Of a stretch of DNA of 64,000 nucleotides, positions 51,065 to 61,655 are shown piece by piece. The stretch lies in assembly GCF_019175385.1 (NCBI RefSeq), contig NC_083344.1, positions 5,432,965 to 5,496,964 on the forward strand, read 5' to 3'. The position numbers and the translations under genes were made by a program. Below the pieces are notes generated by a model. That model worked only from the letters and a program-made list of their open reading frames with translations. It made no database searches and was not told the origin of the DNA. Origin of the DNA: Lycium barbarum. Lineage: Eukaryota > Streptophyta > Magnoliopsida > Solanales > Solanaceae. The number at the start of each line of letters is the position of its first letter. Position 1 is the stretch's first letter.

Positions 51065-52313
51065 GGCAAAAGATATAAATTGACCCTTAAACTATATTTT
51101 AAAAGTTATTTTCACACTTAAATTGTAGTAGTGATCTATTACACACCACATATATGAAAAAATGATATTATTTATGACGCACATATAATCAGTCTCAGAT
51201 GTGGAAGTGCTCCACACGTTAGCGACACGTCATTTATTCTTTCACGATTTTTTATTTTATTTTATTTATTCTTTCACATTTTATTTTATTTTATTCATAA
51301 AATTAAAGTAAACAACGATTTTTAAATTTTAACTAAAAAATTGATTTTCCACCTTCTTCATCATTTCACCCCCACCCCCACCCCCCCTTTCTTCTCCACC
51401 TTCACGCCACCCCCACTCCCTAACTCCTTCACGCCACCAGTCACCACCGTCATGCCGCCCTCACCCCCTAAATGCTTCATGCCGCCCCCACCCCCCCAGA
51501 TCCTTCACGCCGCCCCCACCCCCCAAATCCTTCATGCCACCAGCACCACCGTCACGCCGCCCCCACCACTGCAATTTTAGACCACCACCAACACCAGAAA
51601 AAGTCACGATATCATTACTATTAATTTCATCTACCATCACCTCCAATGATTTCAATAGCCACCACCAAAATCAAAATACCACTATCAATTTCTCTTTACC
51701 ATTCCCCACCAACTCATCACCATAAATCACAATAGAAAGTCACCACTGTTTTGAGAGCAAAGGCATTCACTTTTCATTTGCACTTTTATTTTTTAATTTT
51801 TCTTTTCAGTTATTTTGGTCCCTAAAGAATTCTTGAATTATGATTTTCGTCAATGAACACCAAGAAATACTAATTTTGATTTTCTTATCCTCTGAAAAAT
51901 TACAGTGAAGGAGATAATGAATATGATAAGAAAAATGGAGGAAATGAGGAGGAGGAGGGGGGGGGGGGGGGGGGGAAGATAGGAAAGAAAAAGGGAGTGT
52001 AGAAGAAAGGTGTGGGTGGTTGAGTATGGAGAAGAAAGGTGGGAGGGTGGGGAAATGAAGAAGAAAGGGACGGGTGGGGGTGGGGGTGGGATTAAAAAAA
52101 TATAAATTTGGTATTAAAAAAAAGGAAAATGAATTAATTTTAATTAAAACGCGCCTATTTTTTAATTATTTTTACATTTTATGCCACATCAGCTCTCAGG
52201 GAGCAAATAATATCACTTTTTCATATATTAGGTGTGTAATAGGTCACTACTAAAGTTTAAGTGTGAAAATGACTTTTGGGGTATAGTTTAAGGGTCAATC
52301 TATGTCTTTTGCC
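51065..52313. mobile_element. Mutator-type MITE inserted just 3' of U5 copy 2
   Basis: The ends GGCAAAAGATATAAATTGAC and, inverted, GGCAAAAGACATAGATTGAC pair for about 60 bp. The exact 9-bp duplication ATGTTTTAA flanks it (51056-51064, 52314-52322). The interior has a C-rich strand (51361-51580), a G19 run (51957-51975) and G-rich repeats (GGGTGGGGGTGGGGGTGGG at 52072-52090). The Pro-rich frame at 51341-51580 comes from this low-complexity sequence. Confidence 0.9.
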
Positions 52314-52322
52314 ATGTTTTAA

Positions 52323-52896
52323 ATGTCATGTTTGATATTGACATTCATAGATGTCCTCAAATTTCTCCAGTTATTTTATTTTGATACCAAATAATTTTAT
52401 TGAACACTTGAACTTAGAGTTAATTTGTGTCCGTTAAATGGACTTGATATATTTAACTCATTGTGCTCTCTTTTGAGTTTAAATCTTCTCAAATAAGAAG
52501 GGGGTGGAATCAGGAATGGGGTGGAATGTGTGTGTGTTTGTTGGACTTCTACAACCGTTTACTGCTAATTTTTTTTTTAATGAAAAAAGCTCAGAGCAAA
52601 TAAAGTTATATTTGCTGTTTGTTATACTTTTTTTGATATATTTGTCCTTACCATCCAACTTTAGGGTTATATTTACCCTACTAATCTGTTAAATCCACAT
52701 GCCCCACTTTTATTTTCCTACGTGGTGTCTATATGGATTTTTTTCTCCCAATTTAAATCCGATTACAATTTAAATTATTTAGCCCGACCCATCCATTAAA
52801 CCACCTACTAACCAAAAGAAATCCATCATCTCCGACCCACCAGCAACAGCTGAAACTTTTTGGATGACTCTCTTATTTTGATTTTTTTAATGGCAT
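52323..52896. other. Tail of U5 repeat unit 2 and unique DNA
   Basis: Up to about 52420 it matches the tail of unit 1 (CATTCATAGATGTC, CAAATTTCTCCAGTTATTT, TTATTGAACACT). The rest is unassigned. Confidence 0.6.
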
Positions 52897-53243
52897 AATA
52901 CATAAACAGGCCAACACTGGACAAGTATTCCCACCAACTTTCCAGGCCAACGTTGGACAAGTATGCCCACTAACTTTCCAGCTTGTATAAATCTAGATAA
53001 GGTGTCTTGTGCATACATATAAATTTAGATAATCATTTCAGTTAAATGTTCAATCAGTTGAGACAAGTTAATGTGCCTATTTGTGCACACCCAAAGATGG
53101 AGGTAAGTTGTCTACTTGTGCATATAAATTTAGATAATCATTTCAGTTAAATGTTCAACTGATAAAGTTGAGACAAGTTAAGGTGCCTATTTGTGCACAC
53201 CCGAAGATGGAGGACAGGCCAAATTTTAAGGCCCGTTTATGTA
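52897..53243. mobile_element. Possible MITE with internal direct repeats
   Basis: The ends ATACATAAACAGGCC and GGCCCGTTTATGTAG are inverted copies. Inside, a block containing AAATTTAGATAATCATTTCA and TTTGTGCACACCC is directly repeated (52985-53100 and 53126-53213). A short ACTTTCCAGGCCAAC repeat is also present. No target duplication confirmed. Confidence 0.45.
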
Positions 53244-53536
53244 GACACTTAGTATCTATTGAACAACATCAACAGCGGTGCTAAATTGTACTAATTTACA
53301 TCTCTAGATTAGCTGCTTGCTATGTGATACCTAGATTATGGTATTTTACAACGTTTACATTTTATTGTATTTATTAGTGCGAGAATTGTAAAGTGGATCT
53401 TAGCTCCGAGTATTATGAAGCATGACAGCTGATCCCAAGTATCATTTATTTCACTCCAATAGACATACATGATTATGTAGTCAAAGTAAATTCATCACTT
53501 TCATTTTATGAGCTAGTTTTGTCACCCCTAGATAGA
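53244..53536. other. Intergenic DNA, nothing recognised
   Basis: No supportable feature. Confidence 0.5.
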
Positions 53537-53538
53537 TA

Positions 53539-53787
53539 CTCCCCCCGGATAAAAAAAAGAGTCCACTTAGCCATTTGTATATCCCTTAAGAAAATACTAA
53601 CTCCTAAACAAAAATAGGTAATTTGACTAAATTACCCCTAATAAATAGACATTGGAATTTGATCATATAACACTTAAGAGGGGCAAATATGAAAAAACAA
53701 GGTTAATTCTTTCTTGATTTGCTAAGTTGACTCTTTTTTTTATCCAAAAAAAAGGCTAAGTGAATTTCTTTTTTGATCCGGAGGGAG
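53539..53787. mobile_element. Stowaway-type MITE
   Basis: CTCCCCCCGGATAAAAAAAA at the left and CTCCCTCCGGATCAAAAAAG inverted from the right, with a further paired GGCTAAGTGAATTT block, flanked by TA (53537-53538, 53788-53789). Confidence 0.92.
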
Positions 53788-54110
53788 TATAATTTAGTGG
53801 TATAGGTGAGTTTCACCTGATAGATATCGCAAGTTTATAGTTTAGCTAGCGCTATCAGTGAGAGTGTTTTCACATAATAATTGGTGTTGTGAGTTCAATT
53901 CTCCACTATCCTCTCCCTATTTCCTTTTTCGAGCCCCTATCTAACAAAAAAAAAAAAAAACTAAAATAGCGAGCAAATATAAAATTAAATGAACTCAATT
54001 GCTCCTCATAATCATTTGCCATATCCCTTCCAAAGGAGCTCAGAACTGTTAATTTATTATGTAGTTTCTCGCCTTGCTGTAGTCAAGTAATTTTATTCAT
54101 CTTGTATACA

Positions 54111-54166
54111 AATCAGAATTAAGACAAGAACTTTCACAAAATCAGAATTAAGACAAGAACTTTCAC
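54111..54166. repeat. 28-bp tandem duplication
   Basis: AATCAGAATTAAGACAAGAA followed by CTTTCACA occurs twice in direct succession with no differences. Confidence 0.9.
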
Positions 54167-54390
54167 AGGAAAAAATATCAAAAAACACTTAGAATTTAAT
54201 ATTTTTTATCTATATAATCTCATATATCTTCCTGCCAAAAATTCCCATTTCTTGTATTTTATTATCTCCTATATAGAATCTTTCTTCTAGTTCCTCCCCA
54301 TATCATAAGTGAAGGAAATGATGAAGAAAAGAAGAAGCAGAGTTATATACTTTTTTATGCCTTAAAAAGTTGAGGAAAAGGACGGAGAGA

Positions 54391-54441
54391 CTCCCACATT
54401 GAAACAGAAAGAGAAAGCACCAACTTGTTTTTAATATAAAA
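54391..54441 (+). promoter_or_regulatory. snRNA promoter of U5 copy 3 (USE and TATA)
   Basis: CTCCCACATTG (54391-54401) has two mismatches to RTCCCACATCG. TATAAAA at 54435-54441 is a strong TATA box, 36 bp before the inferred RNA start. The spacing fits polymerase II snRNA genes. Confidence 0.68.
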
Positions 54442-54470
54442 TTGTAATAGAAGATTAGCATAACTCACGC

Positions 54471-54591
54471 AGCCACGCAGTGAGCACAAAGCGAATTATT
54501 CTTTCGCCTTTTACTAAAGAATACCGTGTGCGTTCTGCAAATAGTGGCATACGTCTATTTTTGGAGGGGTTCTCATTTTTGAGTGCCCCCT
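54471..54591 (+). ncRNA. U5: U5 spliceosomal snRNA, copy 3
   Basis: This is the best-preserved copy by promoter. GCAGTGAGCACA pairs with TGTGCGTTCTGC. Loop 1 TTCTTTCGCCTTTTACTAAA is exact, the Sm site is ATTTTTGGAG, and the terminal hairpin is GGGGTTCTCA...TGAGTGCCCC. ACAATTCAAGTTTCAA at 54592-54607 is the 3' box. It shares flanking DNA with copies 1 and 2 (AGAAGCAGAGTTATA upstream, ACTTATAGATGTCTCTCAAA downstream), showing segmental duplication. Confidence 0.9.
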
Positions 54592-54664
54592 ACAATTCAA
54601 GTTTCAACTATTTAATGTCATCATGTAAATAAGTGGTCAAACTTATAGATGTCTCTCAAACTCT

Positions 54665-55767
54665 GCTTGATTTCAACTTGTAAACTCTTCAATTAATGGT
54701 TGTATCTATCAAATATCCGAACTCGAGTTAATTTTTGTATATTGAATTGGACTCGTTTTACCTTAGGCATGTTGCTAGCTGAGGTAATTTTTTGTTGTTG
54801 GTGAGAATGTGTAAAGTGGATCTCTTAGCTTTGAGTTAAAAAGAATGCACATTGTATTAGGCTCTCTTATGAGCTATTTACTATATCTTCTCACTTAAAG
54901 TTGGGTTGGAGGTTTTGTTGGACTTTTCCAACCATTTCACTATGAATTTTTTCTAGTTTCAATGTTTTAGCCTGATATTTCAATAGAGATATAAATATAA
55001 GATTTGTAAGTGCAAGGCTTTTAGGTTCTGTGTATGTTTTTACGCTATAGAATAGCTAATTTTAACATGGTAGAGATTACTTAATAACTACTTAAAACTA
55101 ATGGACAAGAATCAACTTTATTCCTACACTTCATTAACAGTTTGAGACGATAAATGTTCATCACATCCTGAAGTTATTTTGCAGTTAACCTATTTGCTAC
55201 TAATTAATAAGTATTATCACATGGTTCTTTAGTATGTATATTATTTTTATTTTATGATTAAACTTTATATAGTTATTAATTGTCTTATTCTCAGCGACGG
55301 ATACACATTGCTACAAGGGAGGTCATCTAACATTGCTTCGGTAAAAATATCTACTAAATACACACATACATGTATTAAATTAATAGGCTGCAAATGCTTC
55401 AAATTAATGTTAAGTTCACTAATTTCATTATTGGAAATAAAGTCTTACAACCTTCCATAGTCCCAAAATCAAACCAGCATACAAATCGAGTCGTTAAAAT
55501 AAGATCAACATCGCTTACCTAAAAGCCTACTTAAGTCATTTGCCTATGCTACGAGATAGGTAAATAAATATACAATTACTAATATAATCTCCACATAACT
55601 AATGCAGACTTCAATTATCGAAGACCAAACGTACTACTATTACTTGTTTAACTTGTGTTGACATCTACTTTTTAGGATATAATAAGGATAACAATGCGTG
55701 TATTAGCAATATGCGTAGATAATAGTAGTTTTTAAAGACAAAATACACCTAAAGTACGCAATCATTA
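54665..55767. other. Intergenic DNA, nothing recognised
   Basis: AT-rich, only chance frames (for example 55254-55460). Confidence 0.5.
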
Positions 55768-56800
55768 CATAACAATTTTGGTTATTATTGTTCATATATC
55801 GTATAATTATTCATGTATTATTATTCACCACATTACGATTCTTTTGACATTTTCATTCAATGTAACATTTTTTTACATTATAAGCCTTGCATAATTAGAC
55901 CGTGAACAAAATGACTTAAAAGTAAGGACAAAGAATTTGGGACAAAATCATAGGAAGAGATATGTTTCTCGTACCTAAGTCCTAACCGGGCTATATGAAT
56001 TATCACTGATGGCAGAGTCATTGCGACATAACAATTTTTGTTATTATTGTTCATGTATCATATAATAATTAATGTATTATTATTCACCAAATAACTATTC
56101 TTTGACATTTTTATACAATGTAACAATTTTTACATTCTAATCCTTGTATAATTAGATCGCGAACCGAATGACTTAAAAGTCTAAAACAAGGCCAAAGAAT
56201 TTGGGACAAAATCATAGGAACAGATCCGTTTCTCGTACCTAATTAAGTACTAACCGAGCTATATGAATTATCACTTATGGTTGAGTCATTGCGACATAAC
56301 AATTTTTGTTATTATTGTTTATATATCGTATAATAATTCATGTATTATTATTCACCACATTACAATTTTTTGACATTTTTATTCAATGTAACATATTTTA
56401 CATTATAGTCCTTGCATAATTAGACCGTGAACCAAATGACTTAAAAGTCTAAAACAAGGCCAAAGAATTTGGGACAAAATCATAGGAAGAAATCTGTTTC
56501 TCGTACCTAAGTACTAGCCATGCAATATGAATTATCACTGATGGCAGAGTCTTTCGACATAACATTTTTTGTTATTATTGTTCATATATCGTATAATAAT
56601 TCATGTATTATTATTCTCCAAATAATGATTCTTTGACATTTTTATACAATGTAACATTTTTCACATTCTAATCCTTGCATAATTAGACCGCGAACTGAAA
56701 GACTTAAAAGTCTAAAACAAGACCAAAGAATTTGAGACAAAATCATAGGAAGAGATCCATTTGTCGTACCTACGTAATAAATGATTGATGGGGCAAATGA
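55768..56800. repeat. Four-copy tandem array of about 260-bp units
   Basis: CATAACAATTTTTGTTATTA starts units at 55768, 56027, 56295 and 56558 (spacing 259, 268, 263). Each unit carries TCATGTATTATTATTCACCA, TTAGACCG and GAATTTGGGACAAAATCATA. Units differ by a few percent to about 10 percent by eye. No coding potential. Confidence 0.92.
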
Positions 56801-57406
56801 TTTTAAATCTTATCTGCACTCTCAGTAATGTGTAAGAAAACAGAGTCTATATTTATGGTTTGTAGCTGTAGGGACATCAATTCTAGCAAGTTGGGGTAAA
56901 AAAAAAAAAAAAAGAAAAAGGAATCTAAGGACAATACTAAATCACCAATGCTGTTGTAAATCACCTTTAAATGCCTTTGCCAGGAAGTTAGGTACATGAA
57001 TGAATGAAATTGGCATGTATATTCAACATTTACACAGGTGCAAATTAATAGAAATTCAACTATTATGCAGGTTAGGCAGAAGTCTGTCTTCTGCGATCCA
57101 ATTATATAAAAGAATAACTTAAATAGCCGTCCATCCAAACACTCAAATTAAAAATAGCTAAAGGATGTATAATATGTGTATACTTTATGTATAATATATT
57201 ATAATTAATGTATACCGGTTAGGAAAAGTAAACAGTAAATTCGATTGGCTATTTGTGTAAAGATTACATGTGTGTGAGTTTTCACATATGTGTGCACGCG
57301 TGAAAAGCACATATATAAAAAAAAGGTTAGATATTCCTTTCAGAATTAAATTCTTGCACACAGAAATTCACAACATCTAAATTTTGAATCTAACACGGGT
57401 GCAAAT
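56801..57406. other. Intergenic DNA, nothing recognised
   Basis: A-run at 56898-56914. The minus-strand frame 57138-56803 has no supporting features. Confidence 0.5.
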
Positions 57407-58004
57407 TGTTGGAATATTAATAATATTAATCAGTAAAATGAACAAAATGATAGAATCAACTTATCGGATGAATGTTGCGTCGTGGCAAGCCACTGCCTTG
57501 AAAGCGATTTCGGACCGATTGTAGTGCAAATTGTTTAGCTCGCTCGCTCCCCAAGGTTCCACAACACTTCCAAACACTTGCACTAGTGGCCGAAAGTTTG
57601 GAGTTTGCACAAACACAATTGCCCAAAAAGTGAAGAAGAAGAAGAAGAAGAAGAAGAAGAAGAAGAAGAAGAAAAGATTTTACTTTATCTTTTTTGCTAT
57701 ATCCAAATATGATCCCATGAGATCATATATGTAGGAAAGTATTTTTCTTTTTCTGAAAATATTTTTCATAAAATTATAAGAGTAATTAAGGTCATAAAGA
57801 CAATTGTAATGAAGGCCATAAAGACAATGCCCATAAAGACAATTCAAAACATTGTCCTTCATTATGAGGGCTACCATTAAGACTCATAAAACATATAATC
57901 AATTCTTCTTTTGACCAAAATTAATAGTAGATATTATATAAATTTCAACGATGTTTCTTATTCTTTATTTGAGATATTAATAATATAAGTATATATATTT
58001 TACA
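57407..58004 (-). repeat. 3' LTR of the minus-strand Copia element
   Basis: Plus-strand ends TGTTGGAATATTAAT and TATATTTTACA. 598 bp. Contains the (GAA)n microsatellite at 57632-57674 and short CATAAAGACAAT repeats near 57790-57840. Confidence 0.75.
57632..57674. repeat. (GAA)n microsatellite
   Basis: About 14 uninterrupted GAA units. The Lys-rich frame at 57531-57734 is produced by it. Confidence 0.97.
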
Positions 58005-58619
58005 ATCCCCCACATATCTCAAAAAAATAATAAGAAATAATTTCTGGGCAAAAGGAAGGATCATGTACTTAAGTGTCAATATCTTTCGATTTGAATTAAC
58101 ACATAGTGAAATGAGGCAACAACTAATATCCACAAAGTGAGGTACTCTTGAACTAGGACATAAGTTGAGACCCCCACAACACATACGATATCTTTAATTT
58201 TTATGCAATCTCTGCGATACTAACAAAGTGCTTTTATGGTCATGCACACACCTCGGGTCTTATGAGCGCTCTAGAAAGACGGCCCAAGTCTTTCATAAAA
58301 GGCGACCACACCTTTACACTCACGTATGTGATTCCATCAAGTCCATCTCAAATAAACCACCTTAAGGCTATGGAACCATTAAGAGCAGAATAAGCTCAAC
58401 CTTCTCATATCAAACGTTGAATCCATTAAGTGCTTCTCAATAGCACCACCACAATGAGTTATGGAAATATTAAGAAATCTGTCAAGTGCATCTCAAATGC
58501 ACTCCCACAACTGGCTAAGAATTAAGAGTAAAACTCAACCTTAAAAAACACTACCATCCGTCATAGGGTTAGGATATGTAGTGTATATTGACGATCTATA
58601 TGGCTTCGTTTGACTACAA

Positions 58620-58905
58620 ACGGGTATCCACCATATTACCTCAATCCATGGGCTTTAGCCCTATCCCGTTTGATGTTTTAAAATTACCCTCTTTTCCAAG
58701 TTTTTGGTTAAAGGATCCGCAAAATTTCTCTTGGACCTTACAAATTCCAAGCTCCAACAATTGCTTGACAACATCATCCCGAACGCAAATGTGTCCTTAT
58801 TTTTCATTGTACACACTACTCTTAGCAATTTCAATTGACTCCTGTGAGTCACAATGTAAAGAAACTGGTTTAGCTTGTTCCCCCCACAATGACGCATCTG
58901 TCAAT
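58620..58905 (-). pseudogene. Copia RNase H C-terminal remnant
   Basis: LHCDSQESIEIAKSSVYNEK ends in a stop (expected Ser or Thr before R/GHI). ICVRDDVVKQLLELGI then shifts frame into EFVRSKRNFADPLTK. These are the standard last blocks of a Copia polyprotein (the H-C-D-S-Q-A, N-x-K-S-R-H-I and A-D-P-L-T-K motifs). Inactive. Confidence 0.82.
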
Positions 58906-59035
58906 TAGAGCTAAAAATCATCACATATAAAAAATAACATGTGAGTTATTTCAAGACTAATATATGCACTTGTAATACTATTTTTAAAGCATTCTCAAAT
59001 ATACAAATCACATTTTTCATGATCAATATTTTTTT

Positions 59036-59857
59036 TGTCACGACCCAAACCCATGAACCGTGATGAGTGCCCGATCACCGCTGACCAAGCACCCCTAAAC
59101 TCGTACTTGCTATATGCTGAATAACCTGGTGGCCCATTTCTAGCTCATATATGAGCGATAACATCTGCTGCAAAATTTATGCAATAAACTCTGTCTCGAA
59201 AAACTCATAATTTATACACGTGGATATGGATACATAGGCAGACGTGCAACAGATGACAACATAGTCCGACATGGCCACTGCATGCGCTGTACGGAAAATA
59301 GGAGACCACAAAGCTACATGATATTCCCACTACATACAACTGTCTACAGACCTCTAGGGAGTCTAGCTGTAGAAAGACCGGACAAGGCCATGTCATACCC
59401 ACATCTGTACACCTCATAAATAGCATACCAAAAGCTGCAGCTCCGGATCAAGTGGAGCGCACTGACTGCGGCTGAGGAGATCCTACTGGTCTGGCTCATC
59501 TGAATGACTACCTGAACCTGCGAGCATGAACGCAACATCCACAAGAAGGGACGTCAGTATGAGCAGTGTACTGAGTATGTAAGGTATGAATAGTAACATA
59601 GTAAGAGATACCAAGCATGGAAAATAACATAATGAAAGTACGAAGATAAAGTAATATAAAAAAGATCAACCTGTGCCTCTGAATGCCTTTTTAAGGCGGA
59701 TGCCGTGCATGCTTAGTTTTTTTTTTTTTTTAAAAAAAAAAGGACTTTTCCATATATACATATATAATATCTTGTCCGGCCGTTAAGGCGCGGTAATATA
59801 TATAGCATCTTATCCGGCCATTAAGGCGCAGTCTTGTTCGACCATGTAGGCGCGGTG

Positions 59858-59916
<59 letters not shown>

Positions 59917-61623
59917 TAGATAGATAGATAGATAGATATATAGTATCTTATCCAGCCATTAAGGCGCGGTAAAATATATATAGTATCTTGTCCGGCTATC
60001 AAGGCTCGGTCTTGTCCAGCCATTAAGGCGCGGTAAGTATCTAAATTACTCATGTATAAATACATATAACATGCCCGAGAGCCCAATTAAATGTTACTTC
60101 TCTATCGGAGTGACGTAAGGTCGGTAATCTCAGATTTGTATTATGGAACAATCATTATCACTCTGTCTCACCTTGAAGGAACAAGTAACATAAGGCGAGA
60201 TAAACAATAATGAATAAAATCGAGAAAATCATGAACTAACTCAACATTCTCACAATAACATTGAAATCATAAACTTGGAACCTTTAAACATAAAATCATC
60301 ATTTTCATTATAATCATCATAGAAACATTCTCATTTTTAACATCATGAGAAGCCTAAAGAATCATGAACTTCTAGATTTTGGAAACAAGGAGGTGATGGA
60401 AACATTTATGGAATCATAACATAGAAATCATGCCTTTGAAAGAAAGGGACGAGCCTTAACATACCTGTGCGGCCTCCTATTGTCTACGCTTATCCGTCCG
60501 AACTCGTAAATCTACATTCAAGAGGATTCGCACTATCGTTAGACTCATCGTTGTATACTTGTGTTAAATGTTCCAATTAAATTATTCTATATTCTGCCGA
60601 AAATCGGACAACATCTCCCTTGTTTATATGCCTAGCCCGAAATCATAATCTAGCAACCAACAACACAACAACAATACCAACATCAACAACATCATTATCC
60701 ATACCAATATATTCCATAAAATATTCCACACGATGTTTTCCCAATTTCTCAACCAACCATAACAACATCCATAATACCAAAATCAAAGAATTATATTCAA
60801 TTTAATCCAAAATTCTCTTTCAAACTCACCTCAGGCTATCAACTTCAATTCAACTCTTTATGATTTTTCTCCTATGATTCTTTTCTTTCTAAGAATTGCT
60901 AAACCTTTACATCATCTCAATCATGTAAATAATAATAGGAAAAACATACCTTATAGTAGAAGAACTTCACTCTATTCACCCCTTTCCAAGATCAAGGTCA
61001 TCATCACCTTGAAGAGAAACAAGAACAATTATCTTCTATAAATTTTCCTTGAGGTTTTGATGTCTCTTGATGATATGAAAAAGTTTTGGAAGATTATGGA
61101 AGGTTAGGAAGGATTATGGAGGATTATGGAAAATTATAGACTCTCAAGAAGTGTGAGGGATGAGAAAATGACGAAAAATGATGAAAATTAATGGGTTAGA
61201 GGGGTATTTATAGGTGTGGTTCGGATCGGATACTGTAGCAATCCAGGTATTGTAGCAGTGCATTTCTGCTCCGTTAGCCTAACTTGTAACGTCCATAATT
61301 CTCTACTTCGATGTCGTATCGACGAGCGGTTTGTTGCGTTGGAAACTAGACTCGAAGAAATTCATTTTAGGCTTTTGAAACACCTTAAAACTCCTCATAT
61401 ACCTGGAGATATACCCCTCCAAAGTTGACCCAAAATTGTGTCAACGTTTTCCAAATTTTCGACAAACTTATTTTCGCGATTTGCTTGATCCCGGAACCTT
61501 TAGATATTTGCTTAATACTTGTTAAGAGTACTCCTTAGCCTTATAAGGGTTCGATGACCTCTCCGAGCTTATGTTAGTTTACTTACAACGCAAATCTTTT
61601 TTTTCTTTTTTCGAGGTGTAACA
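59036..61623 (-). repeat. 3' LTR of a Gypsy element running off the right edge (2,588 bp)
   Basis: Plus-strand ends TGTCACGACCC and GAGGTGTAACA. The polypurine tract lies directly to its right, so the element is transcribed on the minus strand and this is its 3' LTR. It is the same family as the solo LTR at 34834-40130. The other LTR is outside the window, so no target duplication can be checked. Confidence 0.88.
59771..60040. repeat. Subrepeats and TA/GATA microsatellite inside the Gypsy LTR
   Basis: The phrase CCGGCCATTAAGGCGCGGTA with ATATATAGTATCTT recurs about six times at 40-50 bp spacing, some diverged. In the middle lies (TA)n at 59859-59914 followed by (GATA)n to about 59939. The long frame at 60086-59730 is read through this repeat and is not a gene. 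Confidence 0.88.
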
Positions 61624-61655
61624 TTCCCCCCCCCCCCCCCCCCCCCCCCCCTTTA
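61624..61655 (-). promoter_or_regulatory. Polypurine tract of the Gypsy element, expanded to G26
   Basis: On the element strand it reads AAAG26AA directly before the LTR start TGTTACACCTCG. Related Solanaceae elements have a short G run here. The C26 run spans 61626-61651 on the plus strand. Confidence 0.8.

Larger units (their letters stand above)
57407..59030 (-). mobile_element. 3' part of a minus-strand Ty1/Copia element
   Basis: On the minus strand, 58900-58620 encodes the end of Copia RNase H in two frames: HCDSQESIEIAKSSVYNEK, then FVRSKRNFADPLTKNL, then GIGLKPMD and a stop. A non-coding stretch leads to the polypurine tract GTGGGGGAT (58005-58013) and the 3' LTR (57407-58004). The upstream part is cut off near 59030, where a Gypsy LTR starts. 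Confidence 0.85.

Noticed and set aside
51341..51580. Pro-rich 79-aa frame as an extensin-like gene
   Set aside because: It is a C-rich low-complexity stretch inside a Mutator MITE, with a mirror Gly-rich frame on the other strand.
57531..57734. 67-aa Lys-rich frame
   Set aside because: Translation of a (GAA)n microsatellite in a Copia LTR.
59730..60086. 118-aa minus-strand frame with Ile-Tyr repeats
   Set aside because: Translation of the (TA)n microsatellite and LTR subrepeats.
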